Numbered from the stretch's first letter, positions 1 to 5,272 are shown. The stretch is 5,319 nucleotides of DNA from Planctomycetia bacterium (GCA_009926295.1 RFPF01000225.1:1-5319), one strand, 5' to 3'. Translations and numbers: made by a program. The notes: generated by a model from the sequence alone, not told the origin.

Positions 1-264
1 GGGGCGGATGGATCGCTCGCCATGACCGCGGAGGTGGCGTTTCGCGGCGACATCGCCGGCTCGACGCCGGTGCTCGGGCAGCTGATGCGCACCCCGCTGG
101 TCATCCCGCTCAAGGGGACGGTCGCACGGCCGCAATTCGACGCGGGCGCGATCGACGCGATCGTCGGCCGCATCGTCGAGAATACCGCCGAGGCGGTGAT
201 CAAGGACGGGCTCAGCCGCGGACTCGAGCAGCTCTTCGGCAGCCCGCCGGCCCCCGCACCCTGA
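1..264 (+). CDS. C-terminal fragment of a hypothetical protein, possibly AsmA/TamB-like (5' end outside window)
   Basis: The reading frame is open from base 1 to the TGA at 262-264, giving 87 residues. The internal ATG at 22 is probably not the start, because the frame continues to the window edge with no start signal before it. The visible part contains a segment reading TPLVIPLKGTVARPQFD, followed by an Ala-rich, probably helical stretch (AIDAIVGRIVENTAEAVIKDG), then SRGLEQLFGSP and a Pro/Ala tail. A 'hydrophobic-PxxGT-xxxPxxD' element near the C-terminus recalls the ends of large AsmA/TamB-like envelope proteins and of large planctomycete hypothetical proteins. That link is by memory of sequence style only and is weak. 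Its last 53 bp are antisense to the end of the downstream monooxygenase gene (convergent overlap), and no hairpin plus T-run follows its stop. Confidence 0.6.
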   Translation, partial: GADGSLAMTAEVAFRGDIAGSTPVLGQLMRTPLVIPLKGTVARPQFDAGAIDAIVGRIVENTAEAVIKDGLSRGLEQLFGSPPAPAP

Positions 265-1573
265 GGAGGCGTCGATCCATGCCCGCGACCAGCCGCTCCA
301 GCCGCTTCCGGTAGGAGTGGTGTTCGACCTCCAGCGCGTGCCGCGGGGAGTCGACATACTGGACGATCCGCCGCCGTGGTGGCCGTTGCCGCTGTCGGTA
401 GAGCCAGGCCCGGGCGTGCGGCGACGCGCAGGCCATGCGGGCGACCAGCCGCGCCTGCACGTCGGTGATGCCCCACTGACCGCTGTCGGGCTGGATGAGA
501 CCGACGACGGCGATGTCGTCGTGGATGGGATGCAGAAGGTTCATGAACAGCCGCGGCAGCCCACCGTGTGCGTTGATGTGCTCCGCGGCGATGAAGGGAT
601 GCTCGATCCGGTATCCCGTGGCGCAGATGACGACGTCGAAGGACTCGCGGCTGCCGTCGGCGAACACCGCCTCGTCGCCCGCGAAGGCGGTGACGTCGAC
701 CGCGGGCACCAGCCTTCCCGCGTCGATCCGATCGTAGAGTTCATCGTTGACCACCGGGTGCGTTTCGAGGAGCGCGTGGTCGGGTCGGCGCAGCCCGTGG
801 CGCCAGGGCAGGCCGATCGTGCGGTCGATGACCCGCAGGCTCACGATCCGCCGCAGCCAGAGCGGGGCGCCCATCGCGAGGAGACGCTCACCACGGACGT
901 CCGCGGGGCGACCGCGGATGAAACGCGGCACGACGTAATAGCCGCGCCGCGTGGAGTGCACGGTGCGGGCGGCATGGCGCGACACCTCGACGGCGATGTC
1001 GCAGCCCGAGTTGCCGCCGCCGATCACGAGGACCCGCCTCCCCGCGAGTGCGATCGGCTGCAGGGGCGACTTGTAGTGGGCGGCATGGAAGAATGCACCC
1101 GCGAACGTCCCGGGGATCTCGGGGAGGCGTGGCTCGCGGTTGTGCCCCGAGGCGATCACGACGCCCGCGTGGCGGGTCGAGGTGCCGGCCGCCGTCGTCA
1201 CGATCCACCCCGGCCCACCCCCGTCCGGCCGCTCGACCCGCACGACCGTGGTCTGGACGCGGATGTGCGGCAGAAGGCCGAAGTGTCGAGCATAACCTTC
1301 AAGGTAGGCCAGGCACTGGGCGTGATCGGGATAGGCGGGCCATGATCGCGGCATCGGATAGCCGTGAAACTCGGTGAGTCGCCGCGAACTGATCAGCCGC
1401 GTCGAGGAGAAGACGCGAGACGATGGCGACCCGTACCGCCAGTTGCCGCCGATCCCGTCCCCGCACTCGAGGCACTCGGCCGGCAGGCCGCGATCGCGCA
1501 GATGTTTGAGCGCCGCGAGCCCCGAGGGGCCGGCGCCGATCACGCACCACGATTCATGCGGGCTAGCGGGCAT
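212..1573 (-). CDS. Flavin-containing monooxygenase-like FAD/NAD(P)H-dependent oxidoreductase
   Basis: A 453-residue protein with the full set of class B flavoprotein monooxygenase marks. An FAD-binding Rossmann motif is at residues 11-18 (VIGAGPSG). The FMO fingerprint FxGxxxHxxxY is at 157-167 (F157, G159, H163, Y167), with Tyr where Baeyer-Villiger enzymes usually have Trp. The NADPH-binding motif GGGNSG is at 185-190 and the ATGY motif at 318-321. Such enzymes use NADPH, O2 and FAD to oxygenate N, S or C atoms of small molecules; the substrate cannot be read from sequence. No signal peptide or membrane segment is evident, so it is probably cytosolic. The start is the ATG at 1573, directly before the FAD motif; the frame stays open further upstream, but there it is antisense-free shadow of bioF. 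It overlaps the bioF stop by 11 bp and lacks a Shine-Dalgarno sequence, suggesting coupled translation. The last ~17 residues are Arg-rich, low in complexity and overlap the convergent gene, so the natural end may be unusual. Confidence 0.9.
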   Translation of the reverse strand: MPASPHESWCVIGAGPSGLAALKHLRDRGLPAECLECGDGIGGNWRYGSPSSRVFSSTRLISSRRLTEFHGYPMPRSWPAYPDHAQCLAYLEGYARHFGLLPHIRVQTTVVRVERPDGGGPGWIVTTAAGTSTRHAGVVIASGHNREPRLPEIPGTFAGAFFHAAHYKSPLQPIALAGRRVLVIGGGNSGCDIAVEVSRHAARTVHSTRRGYYVVPRFIRGRPADVRGERLLAMGAPLWLRRIVSLRVIDRTIGLPWRHGLRRPDHALLETHPVVNDELYDRIDAGRLVPAVDVTAFAGDEAVFADGSRESFDVVICATGYRIEHPFIAAEHINAHGGLPRLFMNLLHPIHDDIAVVGLIQPDSGQWGITDVQARLVARMACASPHARAWLYRQRQRPPRRRIVQYVDSPRHALEVEHHSYRKRLERLVAGMDRRLLRVRGPAGCRRAARVRG

Positions 1574-2798
1574 GCGCGGCGAGGGCCGCGGCGAGGCGGC
1601 GCAGGTCGGGTTCGTCGTGGAGCCACGAGAGGCTCGCCCGCACGAGGCTCCTGCCGCGCGGCACGCTCGGTGGCCGGATCGCGGGCACGAAGAACCCCGC
1701 GGCGGCGAGCTGCTCCGACAGGGCGACTGCAGCGGCAGGCTCACCGGCGATGATCGGAACGATCTGCGACTCCGTACCACCGATGTCGAGCCCGGCACGT
1801 CGCAGGCGGGACGCGAAATCATCCGCCCGCCCGCGCAGGCCGACACGCCTGTCGGGCTCCTGCTCCACGAGGCCGATGGCGCGGGTCGCGGCAGCTGCGA
1901 CGCCCGGTGGATGGGCCGTGGAGAAGATCCACGCCCGTGCCGTGTGCCGCAGCCACTGGATCAGCCGCTCGCCCCCGGCCACGAACCCACCGGCGGCGCC
2001 GAGCGCCTTCGAGAGCGTGCCCACACGCACGTGAACGCCGTCCGCCGTGCCGGTCTGCTCCACGAGCCCGCTGCCGCGATCACCGAACACGCCCGTCGCA
2101 TGGGCTTCGTCGACGAGCACCATGGCCCGACGGGTTCGCGCCACGTCGCACAGGCCGGCCAACGGGGCGATCGTGCCGTCCATCGAGAACAGCGTGTCGG
2201 TGACGATCAGACGGCGACGGGCACCGCGTGCCGAGTCGAGCAGGGCCGAGAGGGCGATCAGGTCGCGGTGTGGATAGACGCCGACGCGGGCGCGCGCCAG
2301 CCGGCAGCCGTCGATGATGCTCGCATGGTTCAGGCTGTCGCTGGCGATGAAGTCGTCCGGGCCGACGAGGGCCGCGATCGTGGCGGTGTTGGCTGCGAAG
2401 CCGCTGGGAAAGACGAGAGCCGCCTCGACGCCGAGGAAGCGGGCGATCGCCCGTTCGAGCGCCTCATGCGCTCGGGAGTGGCCGCTCACGAGCGGGCTCG
2501 CCCCGGCTCCGAAGCCCTCGGCGCACGATCCCTTCGAGGCCGCGCGCGTGAGCCGCACGTCGCCCGCGTAGCCGAGATAGTCGTTGGACCCGAAGTTCAG
2601 GAGCGTGCGGCCGTCGAGCCGCACCTCGGCCCCCTGCCGCCCCTCGCGCCGGCGGTGCGGTCGCTCGAGCCCCGCGGAGCGAATCGCGAGCATCTCGTCC
2701 TCGATCCAGGCGAGGGCCTCGGGCAGTGGGCGCGGCGCCTCGGCTGTGGTGGAACGGGGTTCGGCGGTCGATTCGATCCGGCAGGGCATGGCCGCCAT
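1563..2798 (-). CDS. bioF: 8-amino-7-oxononanoate synthase (biotin biosynthesis)
   Basis: A 411-residue PLP-dependent alpha-oxoamine synthase. The family condenses pimeloyl-ACP or pimeloyl-CoA with L-alanine to 8-amino-7-oxononanoate, releasing CO2, in the cytosolic biotin pathway. Visible motifs: NDYLG (72-76), GAGASPLVSG (97-106), SLNHAS with the PLP-stacking His158, FSMDG (204-208), LVDEAHATGVFG with Asp230 and His233, and GTLSKALGAAGG (260-271) with the Schiff-base Lys264. The C-terminal AIRPPSVPRG (373-382), followed by a RASLSWLHDEPDL segment, favours BioF over the related Kbl, serine palmitoyltransferase or HemA enzymes. Length is slightly above the usual ~385 because of an N-terminal extension of about 25 residues. 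The ATG at 2798 overlaps the TAA stop of the EVE gene (TAATG); a second ATG at 2789 is possible. No other biotin genes are seen nearby. A non-biotin alpha-oxoamine synthase cannot be fully excluded. Confidence 0.88.
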   Translation of the reverse strand: MAAMPCRIESTAEPRSTTAEAPRPLPEALAWIEDEMLAIRSAGLERPHRRREGRQGAEVRLDGRTLLNFGSNDYLGYAGDVRLTRAASKGSCAEGFGAGASPLVSGHSRAHEALERAIARFLGVEAALVFPSGFAANTATIAALVGPDDFIASDSLNHASIIDGCRLARARVGVYPHRDLIALSALLDSARGARRRLIVTDTLFSMDGTIAPLAGLCDVARTRRAMVLVDEAHATGVFGDRGSGLVEQTGTADGVHVRVGTLSKALGAAGGFVAGGERLIQWLRHTARAWIFSTAHPPGVAAAATRAIGLVEQEPDRRVGLRGRADDFASRLRRAGLDIGGTESQIVPIIAGEPAAAVALSEQLAAAGFFVPAIRPPSVPRGRSLVRASLSWLHDEPDLRRLAAALAAHAR

Positions 2799-3265
2799 TA
2801 TGCCCGCTTGTCAGCCCTGGTTTCGATCGTGCGAAACTCGGCCGCCGTGACGGGGGTGACCGAGAGGCGGCTGCCGCGGCGCAACAGTTCCATCCCCGCC
2901 AGGGCCTTCACGCCGCGAAGTTCGTCGAGGGGGATTTCGCGGGAAAAGATCGTCACGAGTTTCACGTCGACCATCGACCACACGGGGTTGTCGGGCGACG
3001 CCTTCGGATCGTGGTAGTCGCTCCGCGGGTCCCAGGCCGTGGGATCGGGGTAGGCCTCACGGACGATCTCGACGACGCCGGCGACCCCCGGGGGCTCGGC
3101 ATTCGAGTGATAGAAGAGCGCCCGATCTCCCTTCTTCATCGCCCGCAGAAAGTTGCGAGCTTGATAGTTGCGCACGCCCTCCCAATGTGTCGTCTTCCGC
3201 GGCGCCTTGGCGAGGTCACGGATCGAAAACACCTCCGGCTCGCTCTTCATCAGCCAGTATCGCAT
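2798..3265 (-). CDS. EVE domain-containing protein
   Basis: A 155-residue protein that is essentially one EVE domain (Pfam EVE, PUA-like fold, formerly DUF55). Features typical of the family are YWLMKSEP at residues 3-10, WEGVRNYQARNFL at 28-40, a KKGD turn then FYHSN at 51-55, GVAGVVEIV at 60-68, DPRSDYHDPKAS at 79-90, PVWSMVDV at 94-101, and the C-terminal LLRRGSRLSVTPVT at 127-140. EVE domains are thought to bind modified bases in DNA or RNA; related proteins include human THYN1 and modified-DNA-specific restriction proteins. The single-domain bacterial form has no settled role. The start ATG at 3265 gives the canonical N-terminus; the open frame further upstream encodes unrelated low-complexity residues. 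No Shine-Dalgarno sequence is seen. It is the first gene of the apparent EVE-bioF-monooxygenase operon. Confidence 0.92.
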   Translation of the reverse strand: MRYWLMKSEPEVFSIRDLAKAPRKTTHWEGVRNYQARNFLRAMKKGDRALFYHSNAEPPGVAGVVEIVREAYPDPTAWDPRSDYHDPKASPDNPVWSMVDVKLVTIFSREIPLDELRGVKALAGMELLRRGSRLSVTPVTAAEFRTIETRADKRA

Positions 3266-3271
3266 GGGGTC

Positions 3272-3300
3272 AGGATAGGCCTCAGCCTGTCGTGGTCCAA
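3272..3300 (-). promoter_or_regulatory. Candidate sigma70-type promoter for the EVE-bioF-FMO operon, possibly leaderless
   Basis: On the minus strand TTGGAC (3300-3295) and TATCCT (3277-3272) are separated by exactly 17 bp. The -35 matches only TTG of the consensus; the -10 matches 4 of 6 and fits TANNNT. Only 6 bp separate the -10 from the ATG at 3265, so transcription would begin at or next to the start codon. This agrees with the missing Shine-Dalgarno sequence. It is an inference from spacing in GC-rich DNA, where TANNNT boxes are rarer than in AT-rich DNA but still arise by chance. Confidence 0.35.
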
Positions 3301-3318
3301 GTGACGCGCGCCGGCTCC

Positions 3319-3341
3319 CGGGACACGGGGAGCCCGAAGCC
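3319..3341 (+). repeat. 23-bp intergenic repeat, copy 1
   Basis: The sequence begins CGGGACACGGGG and ends AGCCCGAAGCC. It matches the reverse complement of 5250-5272 at 22 of 23 positions (C/T at position 6). Both copies lie outside genes and in opposite orientation. Copy 1 also takes part in a 7-bp hairpin: GGCTCCC (3313-3319) pairs with GGGAGCC (3328-3334) around an 8-nt loop. The flanking arm is not well kept around copy 2. It may be a dispersed intergenic element of this genome; its role is unknown. Confidence 0.6.
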
Positions 3342-3364
3342 TCCTCGACTGGAATGGGGAGGCT
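3338..3364. other. Inverted repeat (7-bp arms) in the YTV-EVE intergenic region
   Basis: AGCCTCC (3338-3344) and GGAGGCT (3358-3364) are perfect inverted arms around a 13-nt loop. The left arm shares bases with the end of the 23-bp repeat. No T-run follows on either strand, so it is not an intrinsic terminator. Together with the terminator and the repeat copy it accounts for most of the 228-bp intergenic stretch 3266-3493; no further gene was seen there. Confidence 0.4.
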
Positions 3365-3402
3365 CGAGGTCGCACCACCACGTGAGCCGGCGCGTGCGCG
3401 CC

Positions 3403-3443
3403 AAAAAAAGAAGGTGGGGCGGACGCCCGTCGTCCGCCCCACC
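3403..3443 (-). terminator. Rho-independent terminator of the YTV-type wall protein gene
   Basis: A perfect 13-bp GC-rich stem is formed by 3413-3425 (GGTGGGGCGGACG) and 3431-3443, closed by a 5-nt loop. Read on the minus strand, the stem is followed directly by TTCTTTTTTT (3412-3403). The + strand has no T-run after 3443, so the signal is one-directional. It lies 50 bp past the TGA of the YTV gene (3494-3496) and before the EVE gene, separating the wall protein transcript from the downstream operon. Confidence 0.92.
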
Positions 3444-3493
3444 CAGTGCTCACGCGTCACCCTTCGGCCGCACGCGGCGGCTTCGGGAGGAGG

Positions 3494-4792
3494 TCAGCAG
3501 CCCTTCTTGCAGCCGCGCAGGCAGCCCTTGTGGCCGCGGCCGCCGCTCGCGCCGCCGCCGCAGGCAGCGCCCGCTTCACCGGCCGGAACCTGCTCCTCGA
3601 CGCACTTCCTGACCTTCACGCACACCTGCTTCGTGACCTTCTGGGGCACGCGCACGACGTACTTCTCGGTCTTCGTCTCCTCGACGCAGTCGCTCGCACA
3701 CACCGTGTAGGTGGCCGTCTTCTGGACAGGCACCATCACCGTGTAGCAGCACTCGCGGGTCCGCGTCTCCGGCACGCACTTGTTCACCGTCACCTCGCGG
3801 GTGCGGGTCTCGGTGCGGCACTTGCTGACGCACACCGTGCGGGTCCGGGTTTCCGGAACCATCCTGGTGACGCAGTAGTTGCGGGTCCGCTCCTCGCAGC
3901 GCGAAAGCTTCACGCAGTAGGTCCGGGTCCGCTCCTCGCAGCGGCTCTTGCGCACGCACACCGTGCGGCTCCGCTCCTCGGTCCGGCACTTGTTCACGCA
4001 GTACGTGAAGGGCACCTGCTCGCACTCGGTCTTCCACATCGTGACCGCGATCTCCTTGGTCTCGCACGTGGGGACCCACTTGCGGCAGCAGACCACCTTC
4101 GGGCAACAGGGGTTGCCGGCGGCGTCGTACTTGCCGTTGGCCGAGATCTCCTTCGCCTCGGTGACCCAGTGGCCGCCGCGGCAGGTGACCGTCTTCGTCG
4201 TCTTGACGGGAACCCGCTTCATCACCGTCCGGGTGCCGGTCATCTGCTCGGTGTAGGGAACCCGCACCGTATACTTCTCCTCCACCTGCTCGGTGTAGGG
4301 GACGTTCACCTTGTAGGTCGCCGTCCGCTCCTCGGTGTACGGAACGCTCACCTTGTAGGTGGCCGTCCGCTCTTCCTTGACCGGAACGCAGACCGTGTAG
4401 GTCTCCTCACGCTGCTCCGTGTAGGGCACCTTCACGGAGTACTCGATGGTCTTCGTTTCCGGGACGTTGACGTTGACGGTGTACTCGACCGTCTTCGTGC
4501 GCTTCTCGGGAACCATCACCGTGTAGTTCCGCGTCTTCTCCTCGAGTCGCGGCACCCGCTTCTTCACCGTGAAGGACCGCTCGCGGACTTCCGTCGTCCA
4601 CTCGGTGGCCTCCACGTCCCGGAGTTCCGGGACCATCTTCCAGACCTTCACGGTCTTCATGCAGGCATCGGTTGCCGCGGCGTCGCCAGCGGCGAGCACC
4701 GAGGCCTCCTCGCTGCGGGCGAACGAGCCGCCGAAACACACGCCGGCGGCCGCGACCCACGGCAGGAAACTGAACGTCAAACGCTTCTTCAC
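3494..4792 (-). CDS. Secreted YTV-type cysteine-rich repeat protein (planctomycete cell-wall protein family)
   Basis: A 432-residue protein. Residues 1-25 form a signal peptide (MKKR, then a hydrophobic core, SFA at 23-25 as likely cleavage site). Residues 73-202 form repeat array I: the motif Y-x-V-x-V-P recurs with its Tyr at 90, 104, 118, 132, 146, 160 and 174 (Arg at 188), an exact 14-residue period. Residues 203-261 are a linker with paired cysteines (CC 229-230 and 235-236). Residues 262-399 form array II, again with a 14-residue period (264 to 362) but with Cys at most units. Residues 404-432 are a Gly/Lys/Cys tail ending GCKKGC. By hand count there are 30 cysteines, 29 after cleavage. 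The Pfam YTV family is planctomycete-specific and linked to the Rhodopirellula proteinaceous wall; disulfide cross-linking is inferred. The start is GTG at 4792, five bases after a GGAGG. It forms its own transcription unit with a strong terminator. Confidence 0.9.
   Translation of the reverse strand: MKKRLTFSFLPWVAAAGVCFGGSFARSEEASVLAAGDAAATDACMKTVKVWKMVPELRDVEATEWTTEVRERSFTVKKRVPRLEEKTRNYTVMVPEKRTKTVEYTVNVNVPETKTIEYSVKVPYTEQREETYTVCVPVKEERTATYKVSVPYTEERTATYKVNVPYTEQVEEKYTVRVPYTEQMTGTRTVMKRVPVKTTKTVTCRGGHWVTEAKEISANGKYDAAGNPCCPKVVCCRKWVPTCETKEIAVTMWKTECEQVPFTYCVNKCRTEERSRTVCVRKSRCEERTRTYCVKLSRCEERTRNYCVTRMVPETRTRTVCVSKCRTETRTREVTVNKCVPETRTRECCYTVMVPVQKTATYTVCASDCVEETKTEKYVVRVPQKVTKQVCVKVRKCVEEQVPAGEAGAACGGGASGGRGHKGCLRGCKKGC
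3596..4009 (-). repeat. Repeat array II of the YTV-type protein (Cys-rich, 14-residue period)
   Basis: It encodes residues 262-399. Equivalent positions are Y264, V278, Y292, Y306, V320, V334, C348 and Y362, all exactly 14 apart; the next units are Y378 (+16) and V390 (+12). Most units carry Cys one residue after the anchor (265, 279, 293, 307, 321, 349, 391) and a second Cys 5 or 7 residues after the anchor (269, 285, 299, 325, 339, 369, 397). The spacer usually reads EERT or ETRT. Alternating small/charged residues suggest beta strands with regularly placed thiols. Confidence 0.85.
4187..4576 (-). repeat. Repeat array I of the YTV-type protein (42-bp DNA period)
   Basis: It encodes residues 73-202: about nine units of the Y-x-V-x-V-P-x-x-E type, with an exact 14-residue spacing from Y90 on. 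The repeat is also clear in DNA: 4289-4330 and 4331-4372 agree at 38 of 42 bases, and the same opening CTCGGTGTA recurs at 4247, 4289 and 4331. Only one unit carries Cys (C135). The near-identity of neighbouring units points to recent duplication or gene conversion inside the array. Confidence 0.85.
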
Positions 4793-4796
4793 AGAA

Positions 4797-4802
4797 ACCT
4801 CC
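4797..4802 (-). promoter_or_regulatory. Shine-Dalgarno sequence for the YTV-type gene (decides the GTG start)
   Basis: On the minus strand GGAGGT spans 4802-4797; the core GGAGG ends 5 nt before the GTG at 4792. The GTG is followed by AAGAAGCGT and a signal peptide, so the site fixes a non-ATG start. It is the only strong Shine-Dalgarno sequence among the genes here whose starts can be seen. Confidence 0.8.
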
Positions 4803-4814
4803 AGAAAGGAAAAA

Positions 4815-4840
4815 GGACCGGTCCAAAACGGTTCGCGAAC
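4815..4840. promoter_or_regulatory. Two perfect 10-bp palindromes upstream of the YTV-type gene (candidate operator)
   Basis: GGACCGGTCC (4815-4824) and GTTCGCGAAC (4831-4840) are each perfect palindromes, with centres 16 bp apart. They sit 12-38 bp before the Shine-Dalgarno sequence, within the likely leader or promoter. They could bind a dimeric regulator, but their sequences differ, which argues against one repeated operator. No convincing -35/-10 pair was found here. Confidence 0.35.
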
Positions 4841-4971
4841 ACTGTTTCCAGGCTTTCTCGGAGGCCATCCCCAGTCGGTGGCGTTCCGCAGAGCGAGCCC
4901 GGACGAGCCTCGCCGCCACTGCCCGCGGGTCGGAGGGAACGCATCCGTGGAGCCGTTCCTTGATCCCGAGG

Positions 4972-5012
4972 GTTTGCGCAGACGGCAAACTCACAGCAGA
5001 AGATCGATCTTC
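4972..5012. other. Short inverted repeat and perfect 14-bp palindrome downstream of the zinc-ribbon gene
   Basis: GTTTGC (4972-4977) and GCAAAC (4985-4990) form a 6-bp stem with a 7-nt loop. GAAGATCGATCTTC (4999-5012) is a perfect 14-bp palindrome starting 15 bp past the zinc-ribbon stop. Neither is followed by a T-run on the minus strand, so intrinsic termination is doubtful. They lie in the 234-bp gap 4793-5026, where no additional gene was seen; they could be a protein-binding site or a weak RNA processing or 3'-end structure. Confidence 0.35.
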
Positions 5013-5026
5013 GCCGACCGAAAAAC

Positions 5027-5218
5027 TCAACCGTCGCGGGAATCGCGCGATTGTTCCGGATGTGCTGGCGGTGCCGTGGCTTGCTCGCAGGCTGGCGAAC
5101 TCCCCATCGGCCCGCCCTCGCAGCAGGTCTCGAGGATCATGCCGCACTGGCGGCACATGAGCTTCGCCCGGATCTCGAACGTCTCACCGTGGCAGACAGG
5201 ACAGCGCGGCTGGCTCAT
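5027..5218 (-). CDS. Small zinc-ribbon protein
   Basis: A 63-residue protein beginning MSQPRCPVCHGETFEIR. Two knuckles, C6-x2-C9 and C22-x2-C25, can form a zinc ribbon; a further C32-C33 pair lies in the sequence ETCCEGGP. The C-terminal ~25 residues are polar, Pro/Ala/Ser-rich and probably disordered. No catalytic domain, signal peptide or membrane segment is seen. Small zinc ribbons of this type resemble conserved planctomycete hypothetical proteins by memory; the function is unknown, with nucleic-acid or protein binding the usual guess. The ATG at 5218 is preferred because the ribbon follows at once; the in-frame ATG at 5296 would add 26 residues read through the intergenic 23-bp repeat. 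No Shine-Dalgarno sequence precedes either the 5218 start. It is followed by the YTV gene after 234 bp and is probably a separate unit. Confidence 0.72.
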   Translation of the reverse strand: MSQPRCPVCHGETFEIRAKLMCRQCGMILETCCEGGPMGSSPACEQATAPPAHPEQSRDSRDG

Positions 5219-5225
5219 GGGCGTG

Positions 5226-5231
5226 AGTGTA
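5226..5231 (-). promoter_or_regulatory. Candidate -10 box close to the zinc-ribbon start codon
   Basis: On the minus strand TACACT (5231-5226) fits TANNNT and ends 7 bp before the ATG at 5218. No good -35 is seen 16-18 bp further up. Combined with the lack of a Shine-Dalgarno sequence, this again suggests a leaderless transcript, with low certainty. Confidence 0.25.
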
Positions 5232-5249
5232 GCCGGTTGATTGCGCGCC

Positions 5250-5272
5250 GGCTTCGGGCTCCCCGTATCCCG
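5250..5272 (-). repeat. 23-bp intergenic repeat, copy 2 (inverted relative to copy 1)
   Basis: The reverse complement begins CGGGATACGGGG and ends AGCCCGAAGCC, matching 3319-3341 at 22 of 23 positions. It lies upstream of the zinc-ribbon gene. A CCGGC stands a few bases before both copies, so the homology may reach slightly further with a one-base gap. Confidence 0.6.

Noticed and set aside
317..1345. 342-codon + strand open frame antisense to the monooxygenase
   Set aside because: Arg/Asp/Gly/Val-rich shadow of the FMO-like gene without any domain.
1574..1846. N-terminal extension of the monooxygenase frame to an upstream ATG at 1846
   Set aside because: The extra 91 residues are low-complexity Ser/Arg/Pro sequence overlapping the bioF coding region; the ATG at 1573 puts the FAD motif at its usual distance from the N-terminus.
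1374..3017. 547-codon + strand open frame across bioF and the EVE gene
   Set aside because: It is antisense to two well-supported genes with clear motifs, has no recognisable domain and has a composition typical of a GC-rich shadow frame.
3401..3412. A-run on the + strand as a low-complexity tract or promoter element
   Set aside because: It is explained as the T-tract of the minus-strand intrinsic terminator.
3266..3460. N-terminal extension of the EVE frame to an upstream ATG at 3460
   Set aside because: It would read through the terminator stem and the 23-bp repeat; the EVE domain starts at once from the ATG at 3265.
3596..4576. Regular repeats considered as a CRISPR array
   Set aside because: The periodicity is 42 bp, in frame, without unique spacers, and encodes a continuous secreted protein.
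3446..4963. Long (505-codon) + strand open frame antisense to the wall protein gene
   Set aside because: It is rich in Leu/His/Arg/Asp in a periodic pattern that mirrors the 42-bp repeats and GC-rich codons of the minus-strand gene; it shows no domain, and it runs through the terminator-side and upstream non-coding regions.
4407..5156. 249-codon minus-strand frame spanning the intergenic region and the start of the wall protein gene
   Set aside because: Different frame from both the zinc-ribbon and the YTV genes; no domain, and it crosses the RBS and palindromes upstream of the YTV gene.
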